From the NCBI GenBank assembly GCA_003254905.1, contig QANU01113048.1, positions 120,872 through 184,871 of the forward strand: 64,000 nucleotides of DNA. The letters are read 5' to 3'. The notes beneath the pieces are model-generated. The model made no database searches and was not told the DNA's origin. It saw nothing but the letters and a program-made list of their open reading frames with translations. The first letter of the stretch is position 1. Each line of letters begins with the position of its first letter. Positions 19,294-30,916 of this stretch are shown one piece after another. Origin of the DNA: Nissolia schottii. Its lineage: Eukaryota; Streptophyta; Magnoliopsida; Fabales; Fabaceae. The position numbers were made by a program, and so were the translations under genes.

Positions 19294-21746
19294 CTCCCCT
19301 GACTTAAAACCTTGTTTGTCCTCAAATAAGAGGTACTAGAATTATTTTACAAAAGATCAATGCTCATGAACAATTGGAGTTCATTGAATTATTTCATGCA
19401 GTTCAAGCTCAAGACCTGTGAGATACCATAGAATAACCTCAACATTTATCAAATGCACAATCACTTTGAATGCTATAAACAGATCACACTATCCAATGCT
19501 TTTTCAATCAAGGAATTCATTAAGTCACACAATGGTCAGTGGACCAGTTAAAGGTGAGTGTTTCTCTCAATATCACCATTGAATCACAACAATTTAAATT
19601 TGTTGCCTGTCTCACGATCCATTCTAATTGTATTGTTATTCAAGGATCACATAAGGACTTTCGAAGGTTGTAATGTGGCCAGGCTACAAGGAAAATTGTT
19701 TTTTTTTTTTNTTCGCACACAAACTTAACAAAGTACACCAGCGTTATTCCAGATGTTAAAATAGCTAATCCTTGGATATGCAATATTTTTAACTAAGAGA
19801 GCATTGTTAACCAACTCCTGTTGTCACCTGTTCTTTTTCCTCAACATTGTTTTCCACTTTTTCTCTTTTTCTTTTTCTCAATTCTTTTTCTCTTTCTCCT
19901 TCTCTTTTGTTTTGTGATTGAGAATAAAATTTTTCTTCTTTTTTTTCTGCCTTCTTGCTTCTGTTCTTTTGATTCAATGTTTGTTTGGTCCCACTTTTGC
20001 TCACCCTTATCTCCCCCTGACTTGGATCTTTGCTCATAATCCAATTGAATGCTTCTCTTAATTTAGAAATTAAGGGATGTCATTGTTTTTCTTCTACAAT
20101 TCAGGGGTTATGTAACAACCAAGAAATTTCTTATGTTAAGCTCAATAAGGGTATCAAGGGATATTCCTAATCAGGGTAGTCTTTATTTGGCCAAGTGGGT
20201 TTAATTCTAATGAACAGAATGCCTTGATCATTTCCTATTCTTTCCATACAATTATCAAAATTAGAGACTCAAACAAATTCAATTGTGCAATAACAATGGT
20301 GATTCTCTCTATCTCACTTAGTGTATAGGCTACACTCCCTCACCTGGGTCAGGTCTAATTTCCTCAATTTCAAAAACATTTTCAAGGTTATATTTATGCA
20401 AACAAGTAAAAATGTATCTTGACATGTTTATGGTATCTATGCATGTACTCACAAAAGTCTATTATGGATACTGAAACAATTCAATTCATATGTTGTATTT
20501 GTTCATGCATCAATCTCAAGTAAAGTAACTACTACTCAGTATTGTTGTCAGACAAACAAGTCTATGCAGATATTAAATTAACTAACTAGAAATTTAATTA
20601 ATTAAGGTGTTTAGAAAGCTCCCTGTTTGTGAATCAGATGGTGAATTCCTTTTGTATAGCTTTTATGCAGTTTTGGGCTACTTGTTGTTGAGATTGAGGA
20701 GATAGAGGCTCATCTTTCTTTGAAGAATCATGCTCTTCTTCCTCTATGTTTGTCCAGAAATGATTCTCTTTTTATACAATTCTTTGAAAGGTTTTTCTTG
20801 TTGCTTTGAGGCCTGTAAAACAATCAGAAAACTCCTTTTCCAAGGACTAACATAGTAAGCATTAGAGAAATCATATGATCAAATTCAAAAGATAATGTTT
20901 TCATTTTGAATCTCTTGCAGACAGAATTTCCTGCAACTGCGGTCAGAATTTCCCGCTTATTGTGGCCAGAATTTCCCACAATGTTTTGGATTCAACGATG
21001 CAACATATTCTTTTCACTCTCCCCGATTTTTTATCATAAGGTGCGTAAAAAGATTCCCTTTCTTCAAAAAATTTTCATTTCAGATTAAATCATGCTGCAC
21101 CTTTTTTTAGACATTTGATTGAAGGTTATAAATTTGGAAATAATTGGAAGTGATTATTAGGTTAAAGGTCTAAGTGCTTCAAGTTAGCGTTTACTGGAAA
21201 AGATTAGCACTTAGAAGTTTACCCTAATCACATGCTTTAGGTGCAACCTTCAATTCCTAATAAAAGAGAATGCTCAATTCGGTTTCAGGCCGTTGAGCGA
21301 TCCAATTATGTCGCTGAGCGAGGGTTATGCTGAGCGAGACATTAATACCGCTGAGCGGTCCCTGAATCTGATTCAGTTTCTTTTTGAATCTTAGCATTCT
21401 TTTCACCATTTTCATAAAAATTTTATTCTAACACCCTAGTATCAATATTTAACTACTAAGCATAGTAGAACTTACAAACACTGGGCTGCCTCCCAGGAAG
21501 CGCTTGTTTTACGTCGTTAGCTCGACGCCTGTTCCTAGCTGTGCTGTTGCTTCTCCGGATTATGCCTTCGGTATCGGTTGGAGTTGTACTTGGTATAAAC
21601 TTAAGAACAGAACATGCTAGCCAAAAACATTAGAAACAAGATAATAAAAATAACTAAGAAACTATTTACAATATTCACAATTGCTTAATTAAACAAAACT
21701 CAAGCTATGCATTTATGACGCAACTCCCCGGCAACCACGCCAATTT
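19294..21746 (-). other. Internal region of the non-autonomous LTR element, non-coding
   Basis: No conserved retroelement protein in any frame. Holds a polypyrimidine tract (about 19830-19930), a single N at 19711 followed by about 65 bp copied from LTR sequence (compare 17396-17460), a three-copy CAGAATTTCCC motif near 20924-20978 and four CGCTGAGCG-type motifs at 21290-21362. Confidence 0.7.
21723..21745 (-). promoter_or_regulatory. Primer binding site, tRNA-Asp type
   Basis: On the minus strand, just inside the right LTR, TTGGCGTGGTTGCCGGGGAG. It resembles the plant tRNA-Asp 3' end complement used by Athila/Tat elements (TGGCGCCGTTGCCGGGGA) with two mismatches. It fixes the element's orientation as reverse. 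Confidence 0.75.
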
Positions 21747-23109
21747 TGTTGAAAGCATTTTTACACTCTCGTTCGTTTAATAATATATATCCTTCTTTAT
21801 AGCTTTCAGATCCTCAAGGGATCTAACTATAGTATAGTCAGGTATAGTCATATCCACAGGGAGTTGCAAAAATACCGTTATTGAGTTTGTTAAATTAAAC
21901 AATAAGGTGAAGAATTGATTGATAGATATTTAGATAGATAAATAAATAACATAAAAGATAAATAGGAAACAAATCAGAGGTAGATCCGGAAGCTTGTTGG
22001 GAATTGAATCCTATTATAGTATCATGCATCCATAACTTAGTACATTAGAATTATCATTTCATTGATTGCCCACCACTAGTTCTTAACTTGTTCATCGCCT
22101 TCGCGCATGAAAAGATCATCAGGTTTCCTTTATTATGTTGTCACTTTCGCATACAAACTTAACAAAGTACACCAGCGTTATTCCTTCGTTCCAATTACGG
22201 CAACTAAGAATTAGATGAATTCATCTAGTTCTAACTTATGACGCCGCTTTGCGCACAATCAAGCAGTTTGAAATCATGCTTTAGGTAGCTAAGATAAAAC
22301 AAGCATTAAGCATAAAATCATTCAAGCAAATCATAGAAACTAATAGCTTCATAATGCAAAATTACACGGATACAATCATACTATAATATTCATCAAAATC
22401 CCAACAACAAGAGGGTTAAAAATCCATCTTACAAGAGAATCACAGAGACAAGGTGATGGACGCTTACCATGACACGTTCTCACGCTGTCATAACGACCGC
22501 CGCGTTTCCTTGATTACTCTTGGCTCCTTCACTGGACTCCTCTTTGTTGCTAAATTAAGCTAGATTTGAAGTACAAGAAATTTGAGAAAGGAATGAAGTT
22601 GTTGTGGTGGAATGGATGGATTTACAAAGCTTGGCATCATGCCTATATATAGGCCACGATTCAACTGCTTAGCGGGTTGGTGAGGCCGCTGAGCAGTGGT
22701 AGGTGATGGCGGCTGGCGGCTGAGTCTTCAAAGGCGGCCGGTGTCCAGAATGTTAGGTGGGGCCGCTCAGCGGGCGCTCAGCTCAGTGGGAATCTTGAAT
22801 TGACATCAACTACACTCTCTTAGCTTTAAGTAGCAATTTGAACCACCTCAATCCGATATCTGTAGCTCAAGTTATCACGTTTTTACTAACTGATGCGCAG
22901 AGCGGGTTTCCATACTTTTCTTGCTTGTTATCCCTTTGCTCTATGCTTCGTTCTTTGTGGGATTTTCCTTGATTATTATGCTTGTATCCATCTTTAGGAA
23001 TATAGTATAAATCCTACAAAAGTGGGGAATTTAGTCAATTAATTTATGAAATCCTACGCAAACAGGTGTTATTTTACTGGTTGGATTTGCGTAAATATGA
23101 CACTTAACA
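21747..23109 (-). repeat. LTR (right, 5' LTR) of the non-autonomous element
   Basis: 1,363 bp, TGTTGAAAGC...CACTTAACA. This is the uninterrupted version of the left LTR. A CGCTNAGCG cluster (about 22675-22790) sits next to a TATATATAGGCC on the minus strand (about 22642-22653). Confidence 0.85.
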
Positions 23110-23197
23110 ATAAACTACAAATAAAAAGGCAAATTTAGATACAAATATTATCAATTTGTAATATAAAACATATACAAAATTTTTATTAATGCATTAC

Positions 23198-23230
23198 CTC
23201 GTATGGGCATATTCGTTCAATGTTGTTTCT
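23198..23230 (-). pseudogene. PMD gene, part of a middle exon
   Basis: Minus-strand residues NNIERICPYE followed by a GAG/GTAATG splice donor (GT at 23196-23197). The upstream half of the same exon lies at 39062-39121, separated by a solo LTR with a 5-bp duplication. The two halves join in frame once the insertion and one copy of tttct are ignored. Confidence 0.7.
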
Positions 23231-23786
23231 TGTAACATCCCACTTTTTTTCTTAGCAAAGATTTCATGAATTAAATCGGTAAACATGCTCTCACTCAAAT
23301 TTTAGGTTAAAAATGTCTGTAGAAATAATTCTGCCCAGTTTCATAAAATTCTACAGACACTAGAATAAATTCTTTTTGTCATCCAAGTGCAATGGTATAT
23401 CTAAGGTTTCTGTAAAACGTACTCTTACAAAGAAAAGTTTACAAAATACCTTAGATTAACCTAAATTCTTCCTTAAAAAAATTTTGTAGATCACAAGGAC
23501 GTGATCAGAATATTTTTAGGATAACCATACCCGAAGTACCGGAACCAGTGACGACCAAACCTGATCAAAATTGATCAGTATTTGGCCCAAAAATTCTTGG
23601 CCACGAATTTGGCCAAGACTCACTAGGAGTGCATGACCAATAAGCTTCCAAGTGGCTTAGGTAATCGTGACTATGGTGAGTCATGTAGTGACTAAGCACC
23701 ATGAGTCACCACCATGATGTCATGAAAAGGGCAAAATGATAATTTTGACCAAGGGCAATTTGGGGATGAAAAATTCAGCCCTAAGG

Positions 23787-23793
23787 CCTATAA
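23787..23793 (+). promoter_or_regulatory. TATA box of the solo LTR
   Basis: GGCCTATAAATACTCC about 555 bp into the LTR, the same relative place as TATAAATAGGCC in the Tekay-like LTR (about 59092). Confidence 0.6.
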
Positions 23794-24956
23794 ATACTCC
23801 ATGGATGACAAAAATTTTGATAGGAAAGGAAAACCTTAGCAAAGCTCTGTCCAATTATACACTCAACTGTTATTCTGTCAAAACACAAACCCAGAGACTT
23901 TCCTACAGAAATCCTAGCCAAGATTCCCTAACCTTAACCTCACAAATTCCTTTAGTTCTCACAAAAATCTTTGATAAACCTACCTTAGATCCAGAGCTTG
24001 GGAGCCATAGCAAGTCAGGAGTTCACATAAAGCGCCTGAATTGTTAGCAGTGCTATACAAGTGGGTAAACCGACCTCTCCATTGTCTATGCGGTTTTATG
24101 ATAGATGATGAATGACGTTAGAATGTTTTATATGTGACTATGACTATATATATGTTGTTGAGATTTGTCTGGAAACTGTTGGTGTTATCTATGACTCTGT
24201 CAGAATTTAGGTAGACCTAAGCTTGAAATAGGAGTATAGCATGTTTTGAACTGGAACTGTATGCTGGGAATTTTATCATGGAAAAATAATATTAATTTTT
24301 AAATCTACACGAAAAATTGAGCGGGGATGTGAAGTTTTGTGATTTTCGGAGTCCCCAACGAATTCCTCAGCAAAACAAACAGAAACGACGTTTTCAAGTA
24401 AACAAGGGCAAAATGGAAAATTTGAAATTTGGACCTGAAAAACTGGGTTGATTTTCAGAAAATATGGTTTTAGAACTATCAAAAACCTTAAGGCCAAGTC
24501 TTGAGCCGTTTGGGTTTTTGAGAACTAAAATTCCAAAGAAAACAGGGTTTTACAGGTGAAAAATAGCATTTTGGAAAAAAAAAGGGTAAAACAGCCATTT
24601 TGTGATGTTGGGGTTAGAATCATAATTTCTAAGTGTGAAAAATGATCTTAGAGCTATCAAAAACCTTGGGATGAGGTCTTAGACCTTTTCGACTTTTGAT
24701 AACTAAAGTCTAACAGAAAATGGACGTGTCGAGAAAAGTACTGATACACCGTAGTTTCAAGCTATGATCATGATTATGCTTTATGTGTTATATGTGCCAT
24801 ATTGAATGATGTCTGTATTGAGCAAGAAATAACGATATATGACTATATATGTGTTGACGCATTATGGGGTGTTGAACTGTGGATAATTGGTGAATACTGT
24901 GTGACTATATGTATATGACTACTTCATGAGATATTGAATGCTGTTTGTGTTGATAA

Positions 24957-25180
24957 AGGAAGATTGGTATATGACCATATATGAATTGATGCTTTGATAT
25001 ATTGAGTTGTTTTTATCATATATGAATTGATGCTTTGAGATATTGATGTTGTGTTTACCATATATGAATTGATGCTTTGAGATATTGAACTGTGTTGATC
25101 ATATATGAATTGATTCTTTGGGATAATGATGTTGTGTTTACCATATATGAATTGATGCTTTGAGATATTGAACTGTGGTT
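24957..25180 (+). repeat. Tandem repeat with a period of about 60 bp in the LTR
   Basis: Five imperfect copies of a unit containing CATATATGAATTGATGCTTTG followed by AGATATTGA and a TGT-rich spacer. It occupies the predicted intron, where the other LTRs have their palindrome arrays. Confidence 0.85.
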
Positions 25181-25862
25181 ATGATGAGAAAGGAAAGAAT
25201 GAGACCACTTCTAGCAGTTCCAAGGTTCGGCTAGAGAGTGAAGGTCTAAGTCCCGGTCAAGTCTGAGGTCCGACCCCAACGCCATCCAAGGGTGGTAACC
25301 CCAGTCGTTGGTCGGCGATTCATGCTCAAGAGCATTCATGGTCAAGACCATTCAGGTTAAGCGCTACCTGGTCGCCACAATGCAGGCTGTAAGAGTGGTT
25401 GTAGCGGTATGGCCGCATCTACAAGGGACAAGGATAGATATGCTTATAAGTCGAGACTTATACAGCATGATTATAAGTGGATATAAGCTGGAGCTTATAA
25501 TCAAAATGATGGTTTTCAAAAATGAGGATTTTGAGATGATGCTAGTAGCTATGTGAAGTATGTGACAATATGTGATCTAAGAGTTAGAATAGAGAACAGA
25601 TGACATAGATAATGGAAAGATTAGGTTCCCTTAGTCACCTAGTAATACAGATAAAGTTGCTCAGGCCTAGTATGGATTAATAATTAGTCGGGAAATAGTA
25701 TAATTGTGACACCTAGAGACCCCAGAGGGCGGAATTATAATTGAGAATAAAACGATTTTGCGATAACTAAGGTTTCCCACAGAGAACGCTGTGTTCTCAT
25801 CCCCCACTCCTTTATGGTTCCAGGAGTCAGTAATGGACACTCCCTCAGCAGAATCGACATAG

Positions 25863-26420
25863 ATGATAAGGGTCACCATGCTAGTTAACTCTAGTACCGG
25901 CGTCATAACAAAGACTCATGTGGATCCACCCACCGTTTTACCTGGAGACTTTCTATTTGACTTTGGACCCCCTCTGAGTCCACTTCCCAAATTACTGCTT
26001 GATTTACCCCCGGTTCCAGAAGATCCTCTTTATCAGCTTTTCGTGGCTCCGGTTGACTACGTCGAGCCAACACCATACGAGAAGGATGTAGAGATAGACC
26101 CAAACTCTATTTCTACAGTATCAAGGAAGCAACGACACGCCAGGAAGAGAATCCCCCGCTTCCATCCATTTTAGGTAGCGGCCCGTGCTCACGACCACGA
26201 GGCGGGGACTTTGAGAAGCCAAGCAGGGCCTTCGAGAAGTCCACGGGATCTGGCTAGCCCACCGAGTCCACCCACTACACTGGAGGGGGAGGATTCTGAA
26301 GAAGAAGAAGAAGATTCACCCATCTCTATACTCACAGAGGAAGAGGATCCGATTGAGGATGATCCCATAGAAGAAAACCTAGAAGAAAATCCAGAGGAGG
26401 ATCCTGAGGAAGATTCCTAG
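25863..26420 (+). pseudogene. LTR-encoded acidic ORF, copy B (one in-frame stop)
   Basis: 186 codons in one frame, interrupted only by a TAG at 26172-26174. The N-terminal half is proline-rich (DFGPPLSPLPKLLLDLPPVP) and leads to PYEKDVEIDPNS at about residue 75, followed by a basic stretch (RKQRHARKRIPR). After the stop come AHDHEAG, AGPSRSPRD and a tail almost entirely of E, D and P. The order and motifs match copies A, C and D. An acceptor-like TTCCAG lies 40 bp upstream (25822-25823). I know no protein family for it. Confidence 0.6.
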
Positions 26421-26929
26421 GAGCTGGTTAATGCCGATGTAGACTCTACAAGAGGCTTGGAAGGGATAGCAGAGCTCGCAGGAGATAGTGACCTTGTAGC
26501 ACACCTCCACAGGGAACTTCAAGAGCAAGGGGGTAGTCATACAGCGCGGTGTCTTACTTGTGGCACTAGGTTAGCGTAGACGGACTCAATGGAGTAGCTT
26601 CCATTAGTCCTTAACCATAGCTCGTATTTGTTAGCTATATGTAACAATGTTTGTACATGTATTATGTAATATATGAGTTGTGAATGACAATTGTGAAGGA
26701 CCACTTGTTTGTTATTGATAAGTGCCCAATTTACGCAATTTTGACCTATTAAAAAAGCACTTATTCGCTTATGTTTTAAAGAATTATTTAACTTAAATCC
26801 CCATTTTGTTGTAGGTTTATAATATATTTTGTAAGATGGATGCAAGCAGATTAATTGAGAAGAATCCCATAAAGAATGGAGCAAAAGGGCAAAAGTGGAA
26901 AAGAGCTTATAAGAAGAAATAAGCGAAGG

Positions 26930-27345
26930 ACCGCTCAGCGGTAAACAAAGAATCGCTCAGCGCATAAGGACACGATCGCTCAGCAATTGCACCTGGCCGC
27001 TCAGCGACTGTACCACCGGAGCCACTTGCAGCCGCCGCATTAATTGCGCCAGCTGGAGCCAGTTTGGACTGCGGCGCCGCCTTGCAAAAAGCTGCCGGCG
27101 CATTTATTAAGCCGCATGAAATGATTACACTNACCTGGCCGCTCAGCGATTGTACCACCGGAGCCACTTGCAGCCGCCGCATTAATTGCGCCAGCTGGAG
27201 CCAGTTTGGACTGCGGCGCCGCCTTGCAAAAAGCTGCCGGCGCATTTATTAAGCCGCATGAAATGATTACACTGCTCAGCAATTTTGCACAGCCGTTCAG
27301 CGATAAAGCCCTAACCGCTCAGCGGTGGAACCTGTACCGCTGAGC
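26930..27345. repeat. CGCTCAGCG array upstream of an LTR TATA box, with a 141-bp duplication
   Basis: About ten copies of CGCTCAGCG or CCGCTCAGCG and variants in the 400 bp before TATAAATA. Segments 26991-27131 and 27133-27273 are near-identical and separated by one N (27132), so part of the array may be duplicated by the assembly. Confidence 0.8.
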
Positions 27346-27755
27346 GAAGCCACCCAAACTTTGCCTATAAATAAGAGGCCGTGCCATTCATTGAAGATCA
27401 TCCCTCAACATTCCCTCCATAGTTCAGATTCCATTTCTTTTACATTTATCTTGTACTTTAAAGCTTAGGTTAGTTTAGCAACAAAGAGGAGGCAGGTGAA
27501 AGAGCCGGGAAGCTCGGCGAACCGCTGTCATGATAGCGTGGTAATGTTTCATGGTAAGCGTCCAAACCTTGCCTCTGAGATTCTCTTGTAAGATGGATTT
27601 CTAATCCTCTTGTTGTTGGGATTTTGATGAATATTGTAGTATGATTGTATCCATGTACTTTTGCATATGAATTTATCAGTTTTCTTATGATTCGCTTGAG
27701 TGATTTTATGCTTAATGCTAGCTTTTGTTTAGTATTTTGATTCGTGATTTGGGAC

Positions 27756-29427
27756 TGACGCTCACCAAAACGTCGTTAGATTTTAGTGTGCGGTCAAATA
27801 ATAATTTATAAACCAAGTAAACCCCAAAAACGTAGTAAAGGGGGTTGACCTAGGTCGTCTCTCAAGGAAGCAATTTAGAACCAAATCAATAGTTAAGTAA
27901 ATTGGGGGGTTTTGTTGATGAATTTAAAAGAGATTAAAGCGAGAGTAAAACAACAATGATAAAGGCAATATCCTACATATGGTATTACTAGATCAAGGAT
28001 TAATTCTCATCGGTTCCTAATTAATTATTCATGAAAGGAGATGTTGTTTTATTAGTTGAAATCTCTAACTAATATGCAATTCACTTAAGAAACTACGATT
28101 ATCAATCTCTTAAGCATTTGTTAATACGGGTTTAAAACCAAGATCTCGGCATTAAGACCTATATTAATGAAGCACCAATTGCACAACCTAATCAAATCTG
28201 ATTAGCTCTCCAAAAGTTTCTTAATCATAGTTTAACAAATCATACAATCGTCAAGATTCATTAACTTGGATTAACCTTAACGAATAACATGCAATCGGTA
28301 TATCATTAATCAAGGGTGGAACGATTCATGCATAATCATTAAGCGCAAGACCTCAAATCAATCTTTAATCTAGCTTACCACATGCAAGATATTTGAGAAA
28401 CTACTCCTCCATGGTTGGAGGATTAAAACTCAAAGTAAATAAAGAAAAGGAAAAAGTAAATAAGAGACGGAAAGATTTAAATGACAACGGAAGATTAAAA
28501 AAAGTAAAAAGCAAGAAAGAGTAAATGAAGAGAATGAAAGAGTAAATGGCAAAGAGAAATGAAACAATAGAACCTGGAATTAATTCGGCAGAACTTCGTT
28601 ACAAAGCTTGAAAGGAAAAAGACTTCAAAGCATTTACTAACATAAACCTAAAATGCTTAAAATGAAAATGTAAAAAGTGAAGAAATATGAAAGGACATGG
28701 TGGAGTCCTCGGCCTAAGAGAGCTTAGGGGGAGGGTGGAAGGGATGATGAAAATGAAAGCCTTGGCCTCCTATTTATAGGCCAAGGTTCGACAGGATCGC
28801 TCAGGGGTTTAGCACCGCCGCTGAGCGATTTAAGCACTGGTGCTGAGCGGTTTGGCGGTGGCGCTGAGCGGCTGAGTCAATCTCGGCGGCTTACGCGGCT
28901 TCATTAAATGCGCTGGTCAGCTTTTGCAGGGCGGCTTGACTTTTGAGCTGGCGCCAGCCTGGAGCATTAAATGCGCCAGTGCAAGTTGGTACCTTCGCTG
29001 AGCGAAGAGAGGTTCACCACTGAGCGCTTTGTTCAGCTTCGGTGAGCGCTTCCTTCTGTATCACTGAGCGATGGTTGCTGTTTCGCTGAGCGCTTCCATG
29101 CTCACCGCTGAGCGATGCTTGCTGAATTTTGTCATTTTTGCTTCTTTCTTTCCTTCCTCTTTTGCCTTGGCTTCATTCTCATTCTTCTCTCCATATCTTT
29201 AATAATCCTCTTGAATCTTCATTTCCTACAATTTAAGATAGAAAACTACAAAAGAAATATATTATATTAAAGATTAAGAAAATAATGCTTGAACTTTCCA
29301 TTTTCCTCAATTTCTTCCAAAGAGGATAATGTGCGAAAACATACTGATTACTTATTAATCCCACACATTTTTAGTATGAATTGCTCATTTATAGAGTAGT
29401 AAAATAAGGTATATAATCCACTTATCA
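27756..29427 (-). repeat. 3' LTR of the Athila-like element
   Basis: 1,672 bp, TGACGCTCACC...CCACTTATCA on the plus strand. Contains a cluster of CGCTGAGCG motifs (28797-29115) immediately upstream, in the element's sense, of TATAAATAGGAGG (minus strand, about 28771-28778). Confidence 0.92.
28797..29115. repeat. CGCTGAGCG array in the Athila-like LTR
   Basis: About a dozen GCTGAGCG / CGCTCAG motifs with spacers of 15-40 bp, some extended by CTTCC or GATGG. The same array is in the other LTR at 37495-37815. It lies directly upstream of the TATA box, that is in U3. Confidence 0.85.
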
Positions 29428-29441
29428 AACTACCCCAACCT
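29428..29441 (-). promoter_or_regulatory. Polypurine tract of the Athila-like element
   Basis: Minus strand AGGTTGGGGTAGTT abuts the 3' LTR. This is the expected place for plus-strand DNA priming. Confidence 0.7.
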
Positions 29442-30916
29442 TGAACAATTGCATGTCCTCATGCAAGAAACTTAAGAACTCAAGCAAACTCAAAATGAAA
29501 ACAAAAACAAAGATAATGAAAAATCTTTTTGGTGCGGTGACACTATTTACATCCCCCTACAAAGCCGTAAAACTCATGGAGGCACTTAAGCCGACTCTCT
29601 AATTACCAAACAGCTGTGCAAAATTCATGACAATCCAAAAATTAGAGTACATTTAGACAAAAGATAATATCATTGTGCATTGAAACTAGTTTCCTGGGCA
29701 TATCAATCATGAACAAAGAATAAGTCAAGGCATGTTAAAATCAATTGAGCCTCACAGGTTAGTGTGTCACTCGTCACTCAAAGTGTATAGGTTCATTCAA
29801 TGTTTTCTCAAACACTACACTAGAGTCGCCTCCATAGGCTTGACTTCCTTCTAAGCATCATGAATCACCAAATATATAACATGCATCAAGATGTCTTTTA
29901 AAGGTTGTAATGGGGCCAAGGTCAAGGTGGGATATTCATATGGCCAGTGAGCTAAAGCCTAGGGCTTAGTAGAATTCATGGCATATGTGCTTAAACAACG
30001 ATGTACGGACCTTGATCTTCATTAACTTCTCTTGCCACTACTTACTCATAGCTTAGGGAGGCATTTTTGTTGGTGTATCTGATTGGCTGTTTTTGTAAAA
30101 GAGTTGCAAATTTTTTTTAAATTTTTTTTAATTTTTTAATTTTTAATTTTTTTTTGAAACAATAAGAGTAACTGTGGTTGCTCTCCCCCCTACTTGAATG
30201 TGACATGGCCTCATGTAACCCCACACTTATTGTTTAGCACATATAACAAATGGACCACAATTCTCTAAAGCCCTAAAGCTAGGTGTATCATGGTTTTTCT
30301 TGGTTTAATGGCTCGGAATGGGCTAATTATACAAGAAAAAGGGTTTAAGGCTCAAAGGGGCTAACAAAGGTCACATATTCAAGGTAGGCTTATATAGATA
30401 TGTAAGCTAATTGCACAAGAAATGCCTCAATCATATCACATGTCATATACAAAGGTAAAAATGCAATGCAAAGAATTAGGCAAGTCTTGGACTTGAGCAC
30501 TAGTGAGTGTACACACAAGGAAATGAATGACATGTAGTGTTGTCATCCAATAAACGGCTCAAAAGCTTACCAGGTAATATCTTCAATTAATCAGAACATG
30601 CCAAGATTTATAGAATGCTTAATCAAGCATTATGCCACAGGTATAACAATTAATATTGCACAAATCAATCATCAACTAGTCTAAATTATATCTAAGTGAT
30701 GAATTTCAAAAGTAATGTATAGTTAAACTCTTAACTTCCCTACCCCACACTTGAAAAATTATACTAGCTTTGATGCACAAAATAGGGCAAGGAAGAAAAG
30801 ATAAAGATAAAACAGATAAGAGAGAGGGATAGAAAAGCTCACAAACGGTGGGTTGTCTCCCACCCAGCACTTTTTTTTATCGTCCTTAAGTTGGACGTTG
30901 ATGGCGGCTTCCTTGA
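29442..30916 (-). other. Non-coding 3' internal region of the Athila-like element
   Basis: About 1.5 kb between integrase and the polypurine tract. Athila elements often carry an envelope-like frame here; no open frame or transmembrane-rich segment is visible. A homopolymer-rich stretch lies at 30110-30165. Confidence 0.65.

Larger units (their letters stand above)
17000..23109 (-). mobile_element. Non-autonomous LTR retrotransposon (LARD-like) with tRNA-Asp-type primer site
   Basis: A complete element flanked by a perfect 5-bp duplication ataaa (16995-16999 and 23110-23114). The LTRs are 17000-19293 and 21747-23109, starting TGTTGAAAGC and ending CTTAACA. A reverse-strand primer site adjoins the right LTR, and a polypurine-like CTCCCCTGACTT (reverse complement) adjoins the left. 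The 2.45-kb interior codes for nothing recognisable and has polypyrimidine tracts (19807-19930), so movement would need proteins supplied in trans, plausibly by an Athila-type element. It landed in an exon of the PMD gene, close to its acceptor. Confidence 0.85.

Noticed and set aside
19807..20044. Lys/Glu-rich frames on the minus strand
   Set aside because: Translations of a polypyrimidine tract within the non-coding interior of an LTR element.
29442..30916. Envelope-like gene in the Athila-like element
   Set aside because: No open frame or membrane-spanning segment was found in either strand of this 1.5-kb region.
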